From NCBI RefSeq assembly GCF_010093535.1, contig NW_022985176.1:263719-312793 (forward strand): DNA of 49,075 nucleotides, written 5' to 3'. The notes below the pieces were generated by a model. It was not told the DNA's origin, ran no database searches, and saw nothing but the letters and a program-made list of their open reading frames with translations. Numbering within the stretch: position 1 is the first letter of the stretch; the number at the start of each line of letters is the position of its first letter. Position numbers and translations under genes: made by a program. Shown piece after piece: positions 1 to 9,296 of this stretch. The stretch is from Lindgomyces ingoldianus. Taxonomy: Eukaryota > Ascomycota > Dothideomycetes > Pleosporales > Lindgomycetaceae.

Positions 1-43
1 CCCCCCAGCTTCCCTCTCGCCCTTCAAAGGTGCTCCACTCCAT

Positions 44-700
44 CTAGATGGTCTTGTGCGGCGGGCTAGCCTCACGTTTGATAGTTTTGTGTGGTGGGCT
101 AGCAATGGGTTCAGCCTCACGCTTAATTGTCTTGTGGGGAGGGGAGGGATCCCTCTTGATCGTCTTGTGAGGAGGAGACGGGTCCCGCTTGATTGTCTTG
201 TGAGGAGGAGATGGATCCCGTTTGATGGTCTTATGAGGAGGAGATGCCTCCCTCTTGATCGTCTTGTGAGGCGGGCTAGCCTCTGCCTCACGCTTGATAG
301 TCTTGTGCGGCGGGCTAGCATTGGGTTCAGCCTCACGCTTGATAGTCTTGTGAGGTGGGGAAGCCTCGCGTTTGATGGTCTTGTGGGGAGGGGAAGCCTC
401 GCGTTTGATGGTCTTGTGGGGAGGGGAAGCCTCGCGTTTGATGGTCTTGTGAGGAGGGGAAGCCTCGCGTTTGATGGTCTTGTGGGGAGGGGAAGCCTCC
501 CGCTTGATAGTCTTGTGCGGCGGACTCCTCTTCCATGGAGCCCGCTTGATTGTCTTATGGGGCGGGCTGGCTACCGCTTCGCGCTTGGAGAATTCGACCG
601 CATCACGTGCAACCACACCTGCTGCCGCCGGGGCAGGAATGACGGCCGCCGAGACGGTACTAGCAAGAAGAGTGCTTGCAAAGAGCGCGGAGAACTTCAT
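44..700 (-). CDS. Secreted multi-copy peptide precursor (15 x SPPHKTI), Kex2/Ste13-type processing
   Basis: A 218-aa single-exon protein. Residues 1-18 form a signal peptide (hydrophobic core, cleavage after VSA). A short pro-segment runs to the first Lys-Arg at 39-40. The rest is 15 copies of the heptapeptide SPPHKTI. Every copy but the last, which ends at the stop codon, is followed by Lys-Arg, the Kex2 signal. After the KR come spacers EA, EAEA, DP, EAVA, EAEPNA or EAEPIA, all chains of X-Ala/X-Pro dipeptides as trimmed by Ste13-type aminopeptidase. The Pro at position 3 of the core should stop further trimming. One spacer, APWKR, is aberrant. Core codons vary between copies but all changes are synonymous. 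The architecture is that of alpha-pheromone precursors and Kex2-processed repeat proteins. The core has no Tyr, Trp or Cys, so it matches neither the usual filamentous alpha-pheromone nor UstYa-cyclised dikaritins. No modifying enzyme is seen nearby, but the window edge is 43 bp away. Confidence 0.9.
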   Translation of the reverse strand: MKFSALFASTLLASTVSAAVIPAPAAAGVVARDAVEFSKREAVASPPHKTIKRAPWKRSPPHKTIKREASPPHKTIKREASPPHKTIKREASPPHKTIKREASPPHKTIKREASPPHKTIKREAEPNASPPHKTIKREAEASPPHKTIKREASPPHKTIKRDPSPPHKTIKRDPSPPHKTIKRDPSPPHKTIKREAEPIASPPHKTIKREASPPHKTI

Positions 701-806
701 GGTTGAAGATTGAAGGAGAACGAAGGATGTATGGAAAGGAAGTGAAGAATTTTTGAAGAGATTTGAGTGTCAAGGTCTAGTTCTCGGTCGGTGGGAGTCT
801 ATGGGC

Positions 807-812
807 TTTATA
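807..812 (-). promoter_or_regulatory. TATA box of the peptide precursor gene
   Basis: TATAAA reads on the minus strand 107 bp upstream of the precursor ATG, a usual distance for a fungal TATA promoter. Position and motif are the only evidence. Confidence 0.45.
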
Positions 813-1172
813 TTCACGTCGCAACCTCTAGAATTCAACAACCCCCGACACATCGTTGGTCCCGCACTGGCCGACCAAAAGTACACAGCTGCATCAGACG
901 CTTCCTCCTGATTCACTCGTCGCTAGTAAGTTCTCACATCTTAGGCAAGGCACTACCGCGTGACCGCAGGATCATGAAGGCGCAGTCAGTATCCAAAGTT
1001 TCGACTCTCTCTCGGTGCGAGCGCCCTGACAACATCCTCGCCTGGGGATTGCAGGCTTGCTATTGGGTGACGTCGCATACCGAAGGAACTAATTGTTGGA
1101 CCAACCTTGCCACTCTTTACTTGAACTCGTACAAGGTCTTGTGTTGCATTACCGGAATTAGCAAATTTGCGA

Positions 1173-1180
1173 TATAAAAG
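1173..1180 (+). promoter_or_regulatory. Candidate TATA box upstream of the kinase gene
   Basis: TATAAAAG on the plus strand, followed by a CT-rich stretch at 1196-1206 as at many fungal transcription starts. It lies about 430 bp before the annotated ATG, which implies a long leader or an unrecognised 5' exon. Confidence 0.35.
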
Positions 1181-1610
1181 GGTTGGCATCGTCGTCTTTC
1201 TTTCACCAAACTCAGGACTAAAGTGGCGAGGGCCGGGGTTTGGCACAGCCTGGTGGAGTTCGGGGATTATCTTCTCGTTGGAATTGGACCGTGTCGTCTC
1301 GGATGATTCCGAGGTTCGAAGACCACTACTTGGGGTTATGAGTTAGTAGTCTGATGCTTGCTTACTTCAGCTTTATGCATCAATCTTATATGTTCAGATA
1401 CGTGCTCACGCTCTCTGTGGCTCTGATTATATTGGCTTATGCGGTTTTGGGGCTAACCTCATCGTCCTCAGGGAAGGGTCGGGTACCTCGCACCATTGTT
1501 CAGACAGAAATCGGTGGCCATTTACACCGCCTCGCCAGACACAAAAACATCTAGAACAACTAGAACAACTAGAGCAAGTCGGCGGAAAACTCACAACTGC
1601 CGTCGATATC

Positions 1611-2824
1611 ATGTGGGGCGTCAAGGTATTTTTCGTAATCCCTGGACTCCTGTTATTACATTCTCGCCCAACAAAATCACTGCCCTGGCAATGCAATTCC
1701 AAAAATGTCGACCTCAACCATATCTACAACATTCTAGCCTCTGAGCAATCGGCTCGCCATCCAAAATCAAGCATCGGCGAAGGCACCGATGGGCAAATCT
1801 ACCTCTCAACGAATTCCCTCGCGATCAAGCGCTTCGACCCCGAACACACTCTCCCCCACGAAATCCATCACGAATACTGGATAGGTCATTCGCTCTCGCA
1901 TCAAAATCTAGCTCGGTCGCATTCACTACATTACGATAATGACAGCAGTGCCTGGGTTATGGAAATGGATCATGTCCCTTTTCCGCTGTTGGATCTTTTG
2001 GATCATGATACCTGGCAGGGGAGAGAATGGGGGTTTGAAGAGGTTAGTTGCTTATTTAGACAGGTTCTGGATGCTGTTGCATATATGCATTCCCGTGGAC
2101 TTGCGCATCGCGATCTTAAGATTGAGAATATTATGGTGGCGCGGAATGGTGTTGTTAAAGTCATCGATTTTGGCAGTGCTGCAGCGTCGCGAGATTTACT
2201 GCAGACTAGCGACATCTGCAGTACACAAGGGAATGGTATGTTGGTTTGTCTACGCCTCATTTTTGAACTATGGGAATTTTAACATGTCTCTTAGTTCCTT
2301 CTCATCACAAAATCTTCAGCATAGAAAACTGGGTCGGCACACCCATCACCATGGCGCCTGAAACTCATGGAGAATCTTTCTACGATCTCGAAGCCGCCGA
2401 TGTATGGTCCTTAGGAATCATCTTCGTCAGGTTGTGGCTTGGCGTCTACCCTTGGGAACCTGAGGCAATTGTCGGTGCGCTTTCAGAAGATGAAACATTC
2501 CAGGAGTACGTGCGCGAAAGGGAGGAGGATCTCGATTGTGGCGCTGAAGGTCTGCATGAAGTTCGACATGCAAGTAGGTTCACCCTCCCAGCACTGACCA
2601 CAAGAATCACAATGTGCTTTGTTCTTAAGAACATGGCGATATTCGTGGTACTGCACAGGCGCTAACTCCATATAGACATGGAGCTCAACCCCGAGTCAGA
2701 CACTCTCCTTTGCCAAATCCCGGAACTGGCTAGGGACGTCGTTGCAAGCATGTTGGAGGTGAATCCCGACCAGCGAATCACCTTGGACAGAGTCATGGCC
2801 AGCGCATTGGCGCACACGACTTAA
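1611..2824 (+). CDS. Serine/threonine protein kinase, three exons
   Basis: Exons 1611-2235, 2295-2573 and 2676-2824 join in frame to a 350-aa kinase. Intron 1 (59 nt) is GTATGT...TTAG; intron 2 (102 nt) is GTAGGT with branch GCTAAC and ATAG. All core motifs are present: glycine loop GEGTDG (56-61), AIK lysine (K73), HRDLK (166-170), DFG (186-188), GTPITMAPE ending at 231, DVWSLG, and a C-lobe motif MLEVNPDQR in exon 3. It should therefore be catalytically competent. The [15 protein letters not shown] block resembles fungal Npr/Hal-type kinases, but that subfamily call is inference. The N-terminus has a hydrophobic stretch (residues 5-17). The start is uncertain because the frame is open upstream; 1611 is the first ATG in frame. 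No substrate can be inferred. Confidence 0.85.
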
Positions 2825-4349
2825 CAACTATCACAACAATCATCTTTCTAAACTCGCACATTAAACGCATATTTTCTAGCAACAGATGTCGAAACTAGAT
2901 TGTGGAGCGATGTCCCCGGGCGTAAAGCTTGTTGTCAAGGACATGTCTTACATTGGGGCCGTTTTCGGAAGTAGGGGCTTTACCCCAGTGAAGGTAATCC
3001 TGCGACATCAGCTAGGCTGAAGGATTTGCATTCCAGGAAGCCCCACCGTTCGATGCATTGTGGTCGACAAGGGTAGAGAGTCCTTTAGGCATACACGCGT
3101 GCTAGTTTTCCTTTTTTGGCGATGCGAGGGCGAGAAGTAGGAGTGACATTTGGCCATGATTCTCGAACAATACCAAGTTGGATCAATGTACTTTGGATTC
3201 ATGCCAAGAGCACTTCACTGCCAGTTATCCAGCGCCTGGACTTTCACTTTAATTTGCTTTTCGTATGTGCAGCGTTGGGGATCTTGGAAAGCACTCATGT
3301 CAACTCTCTTGCACTGCATCGCGAGCACAAAGACAGTGCACAAGGAATGAAGGAAGCTTGGAATAAAACAGGACCTAATAGAAGGATCCGATAAGAATAC
3401 GAAACCGTATGCATACTTCATTCTCCATATATCGAAGGATCTAAGTTAGAACTAGAGCACCATATGTCCACTGCCCTTACCCGTCTTTCATGCTTCTTGC
3501 ATCCGTGATTTTCAACCTCGAATCGCACGGGGACAAACGCATCATGTGTGCGCGAAGGTGTTATTCCTTCTGGTTGTTGCTTTCCAGATGCGGGAGTGTC
3601 TGGGAATGAAACTACCGCCGTCAATCTAACTCTAACGATTTCTTAAATGTCTCTCTTTTACTAAAACTCAACCTAATCAGCAGAAAAAAATGAATCCTGA
3701 GATGAATCCTTAAATAAATGCAAGCGTGCGCAGCGAGTTGGCGAGCGATCTAGTAGTGCGCATTCAGTCTCGCCCAACATGCTAGCGGTATAGTTTGGCC
3801 AGGATTTGACGGGACTCTGTAGCCCCCCTCGAGTAGCGAAGGTTCTGAATGCAATGGAGACCGGTTAATATGGATTCGGTCAGATAGTAGGATGAAGTAT
3901 AGCAGTCTCGATAGTTCGGTAGGCGATGTCGATGACGATGTGGGCAGTGGTGTGTGGGGAGAAGCCGTACTATTGCTAGGGCTACATGTTAGTGCAGCAC
4001 AATTGAGGAGCTTATCGTACGCTCGAGGCCTTCACGATTGACGAGAGGGGATAAAGTCTGAGCTTAAGTAGGCCAAATAAGTAAACAGAGTTATGACAAA
4101 ATGTGGTGGGTTCAATATCAAACCGTGCTAGGGTTCCATGGTAGATGGAGAACATCAAACCACGTGCATGCTTTCTTCAAGTGAGTTCGGCCCGAGTTCT
4201 CCACGCTGGAGAAGAAACTAGCGGCGTACCTTCCCCGCGATCTGTCTCTTTCCTCGTTCCCTTCTCAGTTTCTTCTTCAAAAAACCGACCTTTTCTGGGC
4301 TTATGTATACTGATTAATTTCCGAAATCATCTATCATCAAGTAAATCCA
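2825..4349. other. Intergenic region, no gene recognised
   Basis: Base-balanced sequence with only short open frames that lack recognisable domains or splice structure. I see no repeat or RNA gene here. It separates the kinase 3' end from the tRNA. Confidence 0.5.
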
Positions 4350-4367
4350 GCATCGGTGGTTTAGTGG

Positions 4368-4419
4368 GTTAGTGCATCCTCTCTCTCGGCAATCGCACAC
4401 TTGAACTGACGGCTCCTAG
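4368..4419 (+). other. Intron 1 of tRNA-Gly, D-loop, spliceosomal-type signals
   Basis: 52 nt, 5' GTTAGT, branch-like CTGAC at 4406-4410, 3' CTCCTAG. The branch A lies 10 nt before the final G. It interrupts the D-loop right after the conserved GG (positions 18-19). A one-base shift of both boundaries gives the same tRNA, so GT-AG is compatible here rather than forced. Confidence 0.85.
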
Positions 4420-4460
4420 TAAAATTAGCCGTTGCCATCGGCTAGCCCCGGGTTCGATTC

Positions 4461-4512
4461 GTAAGTCTTTCGAGATTTATCACTCGAAATGTGAGTTCTG
4501 ACGTTTAAGTAG
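4461..4512 (+). other. Intron 2 of tRNA-Gly, T-stem, spliceosomal-type signals
   Basis: 52 nt, 5' GTAAGT, branch-like CTGAC at 4498-4502, 3' AAGTAG. The boundaries are unambiguous: only an exact GT...AG excision restores the T-stem CCGGG/CCCGG and the acceptor strand. Same length and same branch motif as intron 1, with branch-to-AG spacing of 10 versus 11 nt, but otherwise unlike it in sequence. Confidence 0.88.
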
Positions 4513-4536
4513 CCGGCCGATGCAGAACATCGTCTC

Positions 4537-4552
4537 TTTTTTTTTTTTTTTT
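4537..4552 (+). terminator. RNA polymerase III terminator of the tRNA-Gly gene
   Basis: A run of 16 Ts beginning 12 nt downstream of the tRNA 3' end, and the first run of four or more Ts after the A box. Confidence 0.85.
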
Positions 4553-5395
4553 AGCTTTTTTGTTGATAATAAATTTAGGGGTTTTTGCTATTAAAAAAAA
4601 AGAAAAAGAATTTACATCATCCAGATAGAGAGAAAGATAACATGAAGTTAAAGTATTTGATGTGGCGCTATTAGAGCCAAAGGCATTGAATGATTTTTAG
4701 ATGGACCCATGGGCTTTGTGGGCTCCAGGGGGTGCGGAAGCGAGGTGCGTTATTCGTTCAGTCGGTGAAATGACCTGAAAGCACGGGATTGAAGGATGAA
4801 CAAATCTTACAGGGCAGCAGCCATAGTGGTTGCAAGGGCCATTAAGATGCACGGTGATGAAGGTTGTCTTTGTGGAAGTGTGGGGACGTTTGGAGGTAAG
4901 ATGACTAATGTCGGATCCACGTGATAAACACTCTACTCTGGGGTTCTTCCCAATTTGCTCAGTTCATTGCAAGTTCCAGCACTTCGAAAATACGATTTTT
5001 GCGTTATCTTTTGGGGTGTTCTACAGCCGGAATAAGATGAACCTAAATAAATGGATGTCATGGTACTGTCAGCGAACTTGTGGATTAGCTTCCTAAGCAA
5101 TGCACAGAACACAATTGTAATTTGAAGTCAAGGAAACAGAATTATATTTAGGTCCCGGGTTAGGGGCGGCATCATAGGATAACAGAGAACTAAGCCAGGG
5201 CAGAATGGAGGCAGGGATGTGCCGAGCAGTAGATTAGGGCCAGCCCAATCTACAAGCCCATGTGTCCATCTAGGCTCGTCCTGCTCGTTTCGCATTCGAG
5301 GTGAGATGAATGTCATTAAAGAACCAGAGAAAATACATGCGCGTTCGAAATCTCTCAAACATGGAAATCCTACATCAGGGCGGGCAAGCATTCGG
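4553..5395. other. Intergenic region, no gene recognised
   Basis: Begins with A/T-rich low-complexity sequence (T runs, then an A-rich run at about 4592-4610), then ordinary base composition. No supported gene. The 3' end of the convergent minus-strand gene abuts it. Confidence 0.5.
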
Positions 5396-8034
5396 TTAGG
5401 CGTTCGACTTCCGCTTTCCCAGTCTTCTGCTCGACCTGCGGGTCGCATTTTTCGGCCGAAGTGAAGGTTTATTCGTCGACACTGGATCCAGAGGACGGCA
5501 AACTTGTTCAAGCTCCTTTGCAAATTCAGGCTTCAGTTTCCAGGCTCCAGTAGATTCGCCATAAGGAGACCGCAGCACCCAGTCCTTCCATTTCTGAAAG
5601 ACTTTCACTGCCTGCTTCTCGGGTATTTGAAACCACTCCTTGTGTTCCTTGCCGCACCCTTCGCACGTCATTACCATCCGGATATCCTTGAATTCGGCAT
5701 GGATGAGTTTCTCCACGCGGCTGACATGAGGTATATGAACAAGTTCTCCTGCCCAGGAGCGTTTGTGGAGTTGGTATTCCTGCTTACATTGTTTGGCCCA
5801 TTGCTTCAAACGCCGATCCACGTTTTTCGTAAATCCAATCTTCAGGAGGCCGAACTTACCCTTCAACCAGAAGATGTAAATGTATCCAGATTTCAATTCA
5901 TATGCCGAAAGATCTTTCCGGACAAGATCTTGCAGGACTTGACCGACGGATTTTCCCTTAGTCCTCTTTGGTTGCCAGGGCCGAAATTTTCCAAGTGGGG
6001 AAATGTCCCATGTAGAAGGCAGTGAAGATTGATGTCTAAGCGGTATATCCGAAAGAGGCGAATCCGCAACATCTGGTTCCGACGGCTCGTTATTTTTCAA
6101 AGCTTTGGTTTTCTGAGCAGCTAGTGGAATCGAGGTCACGCGTTTCACAGGGTTCGGTCTCTGAATCGGAACTTCGACATGGCTGTCTTCCCTATCTTGC
6201 GACTTCACTTCTGCCTTAGATCTAGGAGGGGTTGTTATATCACTGGGGGTTTCCGCTTTCTTCTCGGCCTTGATAGCAGAACTGGTGTCGCACTCGGAAG
6301 TTTCAGTTGAGTTGCAGATGATTTCGGCCCAAGTAGTGAAATCATCCCAGCTGACGCTACCGACTGTAATAAGGGAATGATTCGACTTAGATTCTAATCG
6401 TCTTTGAACCAACTCTTTGATCGTCTCAGATCGTTTTTCAGCAGGCTTAATATGAACACCGCACAGGGCTGACGCAGTGAGACTAGCAAGCCAGGTTAGA
6501 AATGACTGGTAGTCATGTTGTTTGTGTGCTTTCGTTAGGGCATTAAGGAACTGCTGAACGTTTTTGGGTCCCTTTGCCGCATTCCCACACTTCTGCCCCG
6601 GCTTCTTTGGTAAAGAGGCGACACATTTACTGGCATCATCAGCGATCCTTTGATGGATCTCAAAAGGGATAATACACCCCAGCACCGCCTTGGAGGCTGC
6701 CGAGACTGTGGGCTTTTCTGTTGGTGTGGAAATCCCCGTTATCTGTAGTTCTTCTGCGGTGGCCGTTTCGGGTTTAATGTAGGCATCGTGACGAATATCC
6801 AGCTTTATCTTGCAAATAGTATCAGCCCATGTAAGGAATGAGGCATGCTCGGAGTCGAACAAGACGTTTGAAGATGCAATGGTGAAGCTTTCTGCTTGCA
6901 AAAGCTGTTGAACGAACCTCTCTAGGCTCCCAAATTTTCCTGGCTGCATGGCTGAGTTGTAGTGAGTCCCACAGAGAACCGATGCAAGCAATGATTCAAG
7001 ATTGGGGAGAAAAGTGTCATAGTCCTTGTGTGCAAGGCTGCTGGCCAGTATCTCCAGCCGTTTTGGAGCCTCCTGCGATTTTTTCGCTGACCAATTGCAC
7101 TTTTTACCGGGGTTCTTGACAAGTGAAGCAATACATTTCCTGGAATTGATGCTCTCGGAGATTCTTTGCTGCAATGTGGACGGCAAGATAGCATCAAGGA
7201 CATCGCTAAAAGCAGCTCTCCCTTTTCGGGTCGCAGTTACTCTTTTCCCAGCCCCCTGACTAACGCTTGTTGTATGCCCATTTGTCGTTGCAGTGGTGGT
7301 ATCCTCGTTGCTCTGGAATCCGAATGAGGTATTTGGTTGACTGTAGAACTCCAACTTGGAAGCCTTAATAAGGGCCTCACGAGCAGCATTCACTGTTTCA
7401 CGTTATCAAAATAGAGTAATGCACACGCTGTGGGTGGCGTACAATTTTCCATTGGTAGTGTTGCGTTTCGGAATATCTTTTTATATCGAGGTTCACACGG
7501 CTCGCTATGTTGCCCGTGAGTGCTGTATTCTCCTGTAGCATCTCCAACAACACCCGGTGTAGATTTTATCTTTCGTGCTAATGGAGACTCAGGGCTGGCG
7601 ACCAACGTCGGCTTGTCGCTCCCTCTAGTGGTCGGGGGTGTGATTGGAGTGCTGGTGCTCCATAAGACACCTTTGTCGTTTGACCTAATGCTACTCCATG
7701 TATCATCCGCGAATGGGTCAGAGGACGTCCCGCTTTCCACTGATGTCGCCGAGCCGTGAGTCGTGTATCCTGGTCGAGTCGATTTCGGGGTTTCAGGGGG
7801 CACTATCTCGACAATCCTGACGACTGAGGTCGCTTTCATATTCATGGCGTTGGAGGATGTGAGCCCTCCGTCTGCTTCGTTGTCCGGGGGAGACTTCTGT
7901 GATTCATGAGGCATTATGGCATCCTTGGAAGAAGATGTGGGGCACTCTGCACGTTGCCAAGCCGGAGAATCCTGGGGGTTTTCTGAGGTCCGTTCTATGA
8001 GATGTTGATCTTCGGTATAGTATGAGACCTGCAT
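5396..8034 (-). CDS. T5orf172/MUG113-domain protein with duplicated Cys-containing module, two exons
   Basis: Exon 1 (8034-7443) and exon 2 (7392-5396) join in frame across a 50-nt intron (GTACGC, branch-like GATAAC, 3' ACAG) to an 862-aa protein. The exon 2 frame has no ATG at its 5' end, which supports the splice. Residues 1-197 are Ser/Thr/Pro-rich and probably disordered. Residues of about 264-391 and 434-558 are two copies of one module: C-[IV]-AS...KxPGxKC, a helical LxxLxxxL segment, LCGxH, then FxTWAxxIC. Residues of about 695-805 match the T5orf172 (GIY-YIG-related) fold: GYIYIFW, then LLKIGFT, RRLKQW, a histidine-rich segment HIPHVSRVEKLIHAEF, and CEGCGKEHKEWF. The tail (846-859) is basic, a likely NLS. 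Fungal proteins of this class are mostly uncharacterised, with a DNA-binding or nuclease-like role proposed. Family call good; function unknown. Confidence 0.85.
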
Positions 8035-8820
8035 TATTTGTGACTCTTGATCAACGTATAACGGTCAAATCGTATGAGGCTGAAGAAGATGTGGTGTGTG
8101 AGATCCCACAGAAAGCAGACGAGTTACCTTAAGAAGATTGTAAAGTAGGCTATAGGGCCTATATATGACTGCTTCTTTGGCATACAAGGGACTCGACGCA
8201 CGGAGCCCCGCGAACTCCGCCTGACTTCGCAAATGGGCAGTGTATGCCAGGAGCCGCCCTACCCATACCCTTCGATCAACTAGGAAGGTGAGACGACGGC
8301 CAATTAAGGTTTCGTGATCTCCATGGATAAACACCACGTGCCATAGAGAGACACCGCAATCCTAGGACGGTAGACATGCGTGACAAGTTCTCCCCTGACT
8401 TTCAACTTAGTTTAAGCGTTCCTAACGTCCCGCGAACGTCCCGAGAACGATGCACTCTATAGTAGCAGTAATTTCATCGAGCCTTTCAGGCTGCTTGCTG
8501 GGATAGAATGATTCGTGTCTCCCCCTGTTTCCGCTGGGGTGGTGAACCGCTGGGGGTGAACATACTGTGCTGTGCCACGCACATGCAGTTTCGAAACCAA
8601 AGGAGGTTCGGTGCACCAAAAATAGCGAGACGGCAGCAATTTATTCTCGAACCCATGGAGAGTGGCTTTCCTAACCCATGCAACCGTTTATAACCTTACT
8701 TAGAAAAGGGTTGCACTGTCATAAAGTAGATACTACTCGCCCCACGCGCCAAGGTGAGGGTCCCCTTGGCCCTCCCGGGTTCAACCAGAAAACCAGGTTC
8801 AACATAAAAGCGTCGCAAAG
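8035..8820. other. Upstream region of the T5orf172 gene and edge of the base-balanced segment
   Basis: No recognisable gene. An open frame at 8065-8337 (minus) has no domain and no typical coding character. A B-box-like GGTTCAACC near 8750 has no tRNA around it. GC content falls sharply after about 8,820. Confidence 0.5.
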
Positions 8821-9294
8821 AGCTACCTTAAAGCTTAGGAAAGCGTACAACGAATAGATATTTTTAAGGGGTTTCGCTTAGGTATGTAAAATACATGTAT
8901 TTTAGCTAGTCTTTAGCATTTGCCACTGAATAATTTCAAAGGGGGGAGGTGTTAGGGGCACTGCTGAAGGCTCTGCTTCCGCAGATACCCTAGCCTTTAG
9001 ATCACCCTTTTAATCCTTATTGTTACGCGCAATAACAGCTTCGCACGCATCTTTTACGCAGAGCGTCCTACTAGCTTGTACAACACAACAATTAGTTTGT
9101 TGTTGTTTTATATGTAATTTTAACACTTATGTAATCTCTTTAAGATTACGCTTAGCAACCTTAAGCTTATGCGTCTGTAACACTGTCGCCTTTATATAGC
9201 AATTAAAGTAAGATTTCTTAACCTCTTCTTGCTTATAGTAACATATAATAATCTCCTTAGCTAGCTAGATTATTAAGGGAGCGTTATAGAGCGT
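8821..9294. other. Transition into AT-rich DNA, unassigned repeat relic
   Basis: Composition shifts to the TpA-rich state of the rest of the window. The stretch at about 8,940-9,240 keeps patches of higher GC (around 8960-9070) and may be a decayed 3' part of a transposon read on the minus strand, but I cannot match it to a family. Confidence 0.4.
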
Positions 9295-9296
9295 TA

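Larger units (their letters stand above)
701..1610. other. Divergent intergenic region between peptide precursor and kinase
   Basis: Shared upstream region of two divergently transcribed genes. It holds a minus-strand TATAAA (807-812) and a plus-strand TATAAAAG (1173-1180). The kinase reading frame is open upstream of its first ATG back to about 1350 and contains a Leu-Glu-Gln repeat at about 1550-1572, but has no earlier in-frame ATG. An upstream exon or a long 5' leader is therefore possible. No other gene is supported. Confidence 0.5.
4350..4524 (+). tRNA. tRNA-Gly(GCC) with two GT-AG introns at non-canonical positions
   Basis: Three exons (4350-4367, 4420-4460, 4513-4524) join to a 71-nt tRNA with all elements intact. 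Acceptor GCATCGG pairs 7/7 with CCGATGC, followed by discriminator A. D-stem GTTT/AAAT pairs with one G-U. Anticodon stem AGCCG/CGGCT pairs 5/5 around the loop TTGCCAT with anticodon GCC at 4434-4436. T-stem CCGGG/CCCGG pairs 5/5 around TTCGATT. The A box (TGGTTTAGTGG) lies wholly in exon 1 and 10 of 11 B-box bases (GGTTCGATTC) in exon 2. No run of four Ts occurs in 4350-4536, and a 16-T terminator follows 12 nt after the 3' end. The inserts lie between tRNA positions 19/20 and 61/62. Canonical nuclear tRNA introns sit at 37/38, and the anticodon loop here is uninterrupted. Expression and splicing are inferred. Confidence 0.93.

Noticed and set aside
44..700. Canonical alpha-pheromone or dikaritin (ustiloxin-like) precursor
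   Set aside because: Processing sites fit, but the core has no Cys/Trp pheromone pattern and no Tyr for UstYa-type cyclisation, and no UstYa or tyrosinase gene is visible in the window. Left as an unassigned Kex2-processed repeat protein.
56..706. Long open frame on the plus strand opposite the peptide precursor
   Set aside because: It is the antisense shadow of the repeat array; the minus frame has a signal peptide and processing sites.
1300..1325. B-box-like GAGGTTCGAAGACC upstream of the kinase
   Set aside because: No tRNA fold or terminator nearby, even allowing for short introns.
4350..4555. SINE or tRNA pseudogene interpretation of the tRNA-like sequence
   Set aside because: At first the T-arm looked unpaired and the A-to-B box distance too long. 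Removing two GT-AG segments restores every stem exactly, and a pol III terminator follows 12 nt later, so a gene with introns fits better than a decayed tRNA head.
8065..8337. Small minus-strand ORF of 90 aa
   Set aside because: No domain, no splice partner, lies in the promoter region of the T5orf172 gene.
8735..8775. tRNA B box (GGGTTCAACC)
   Set aside because: No A box, acceptor pairing or T-run around it.
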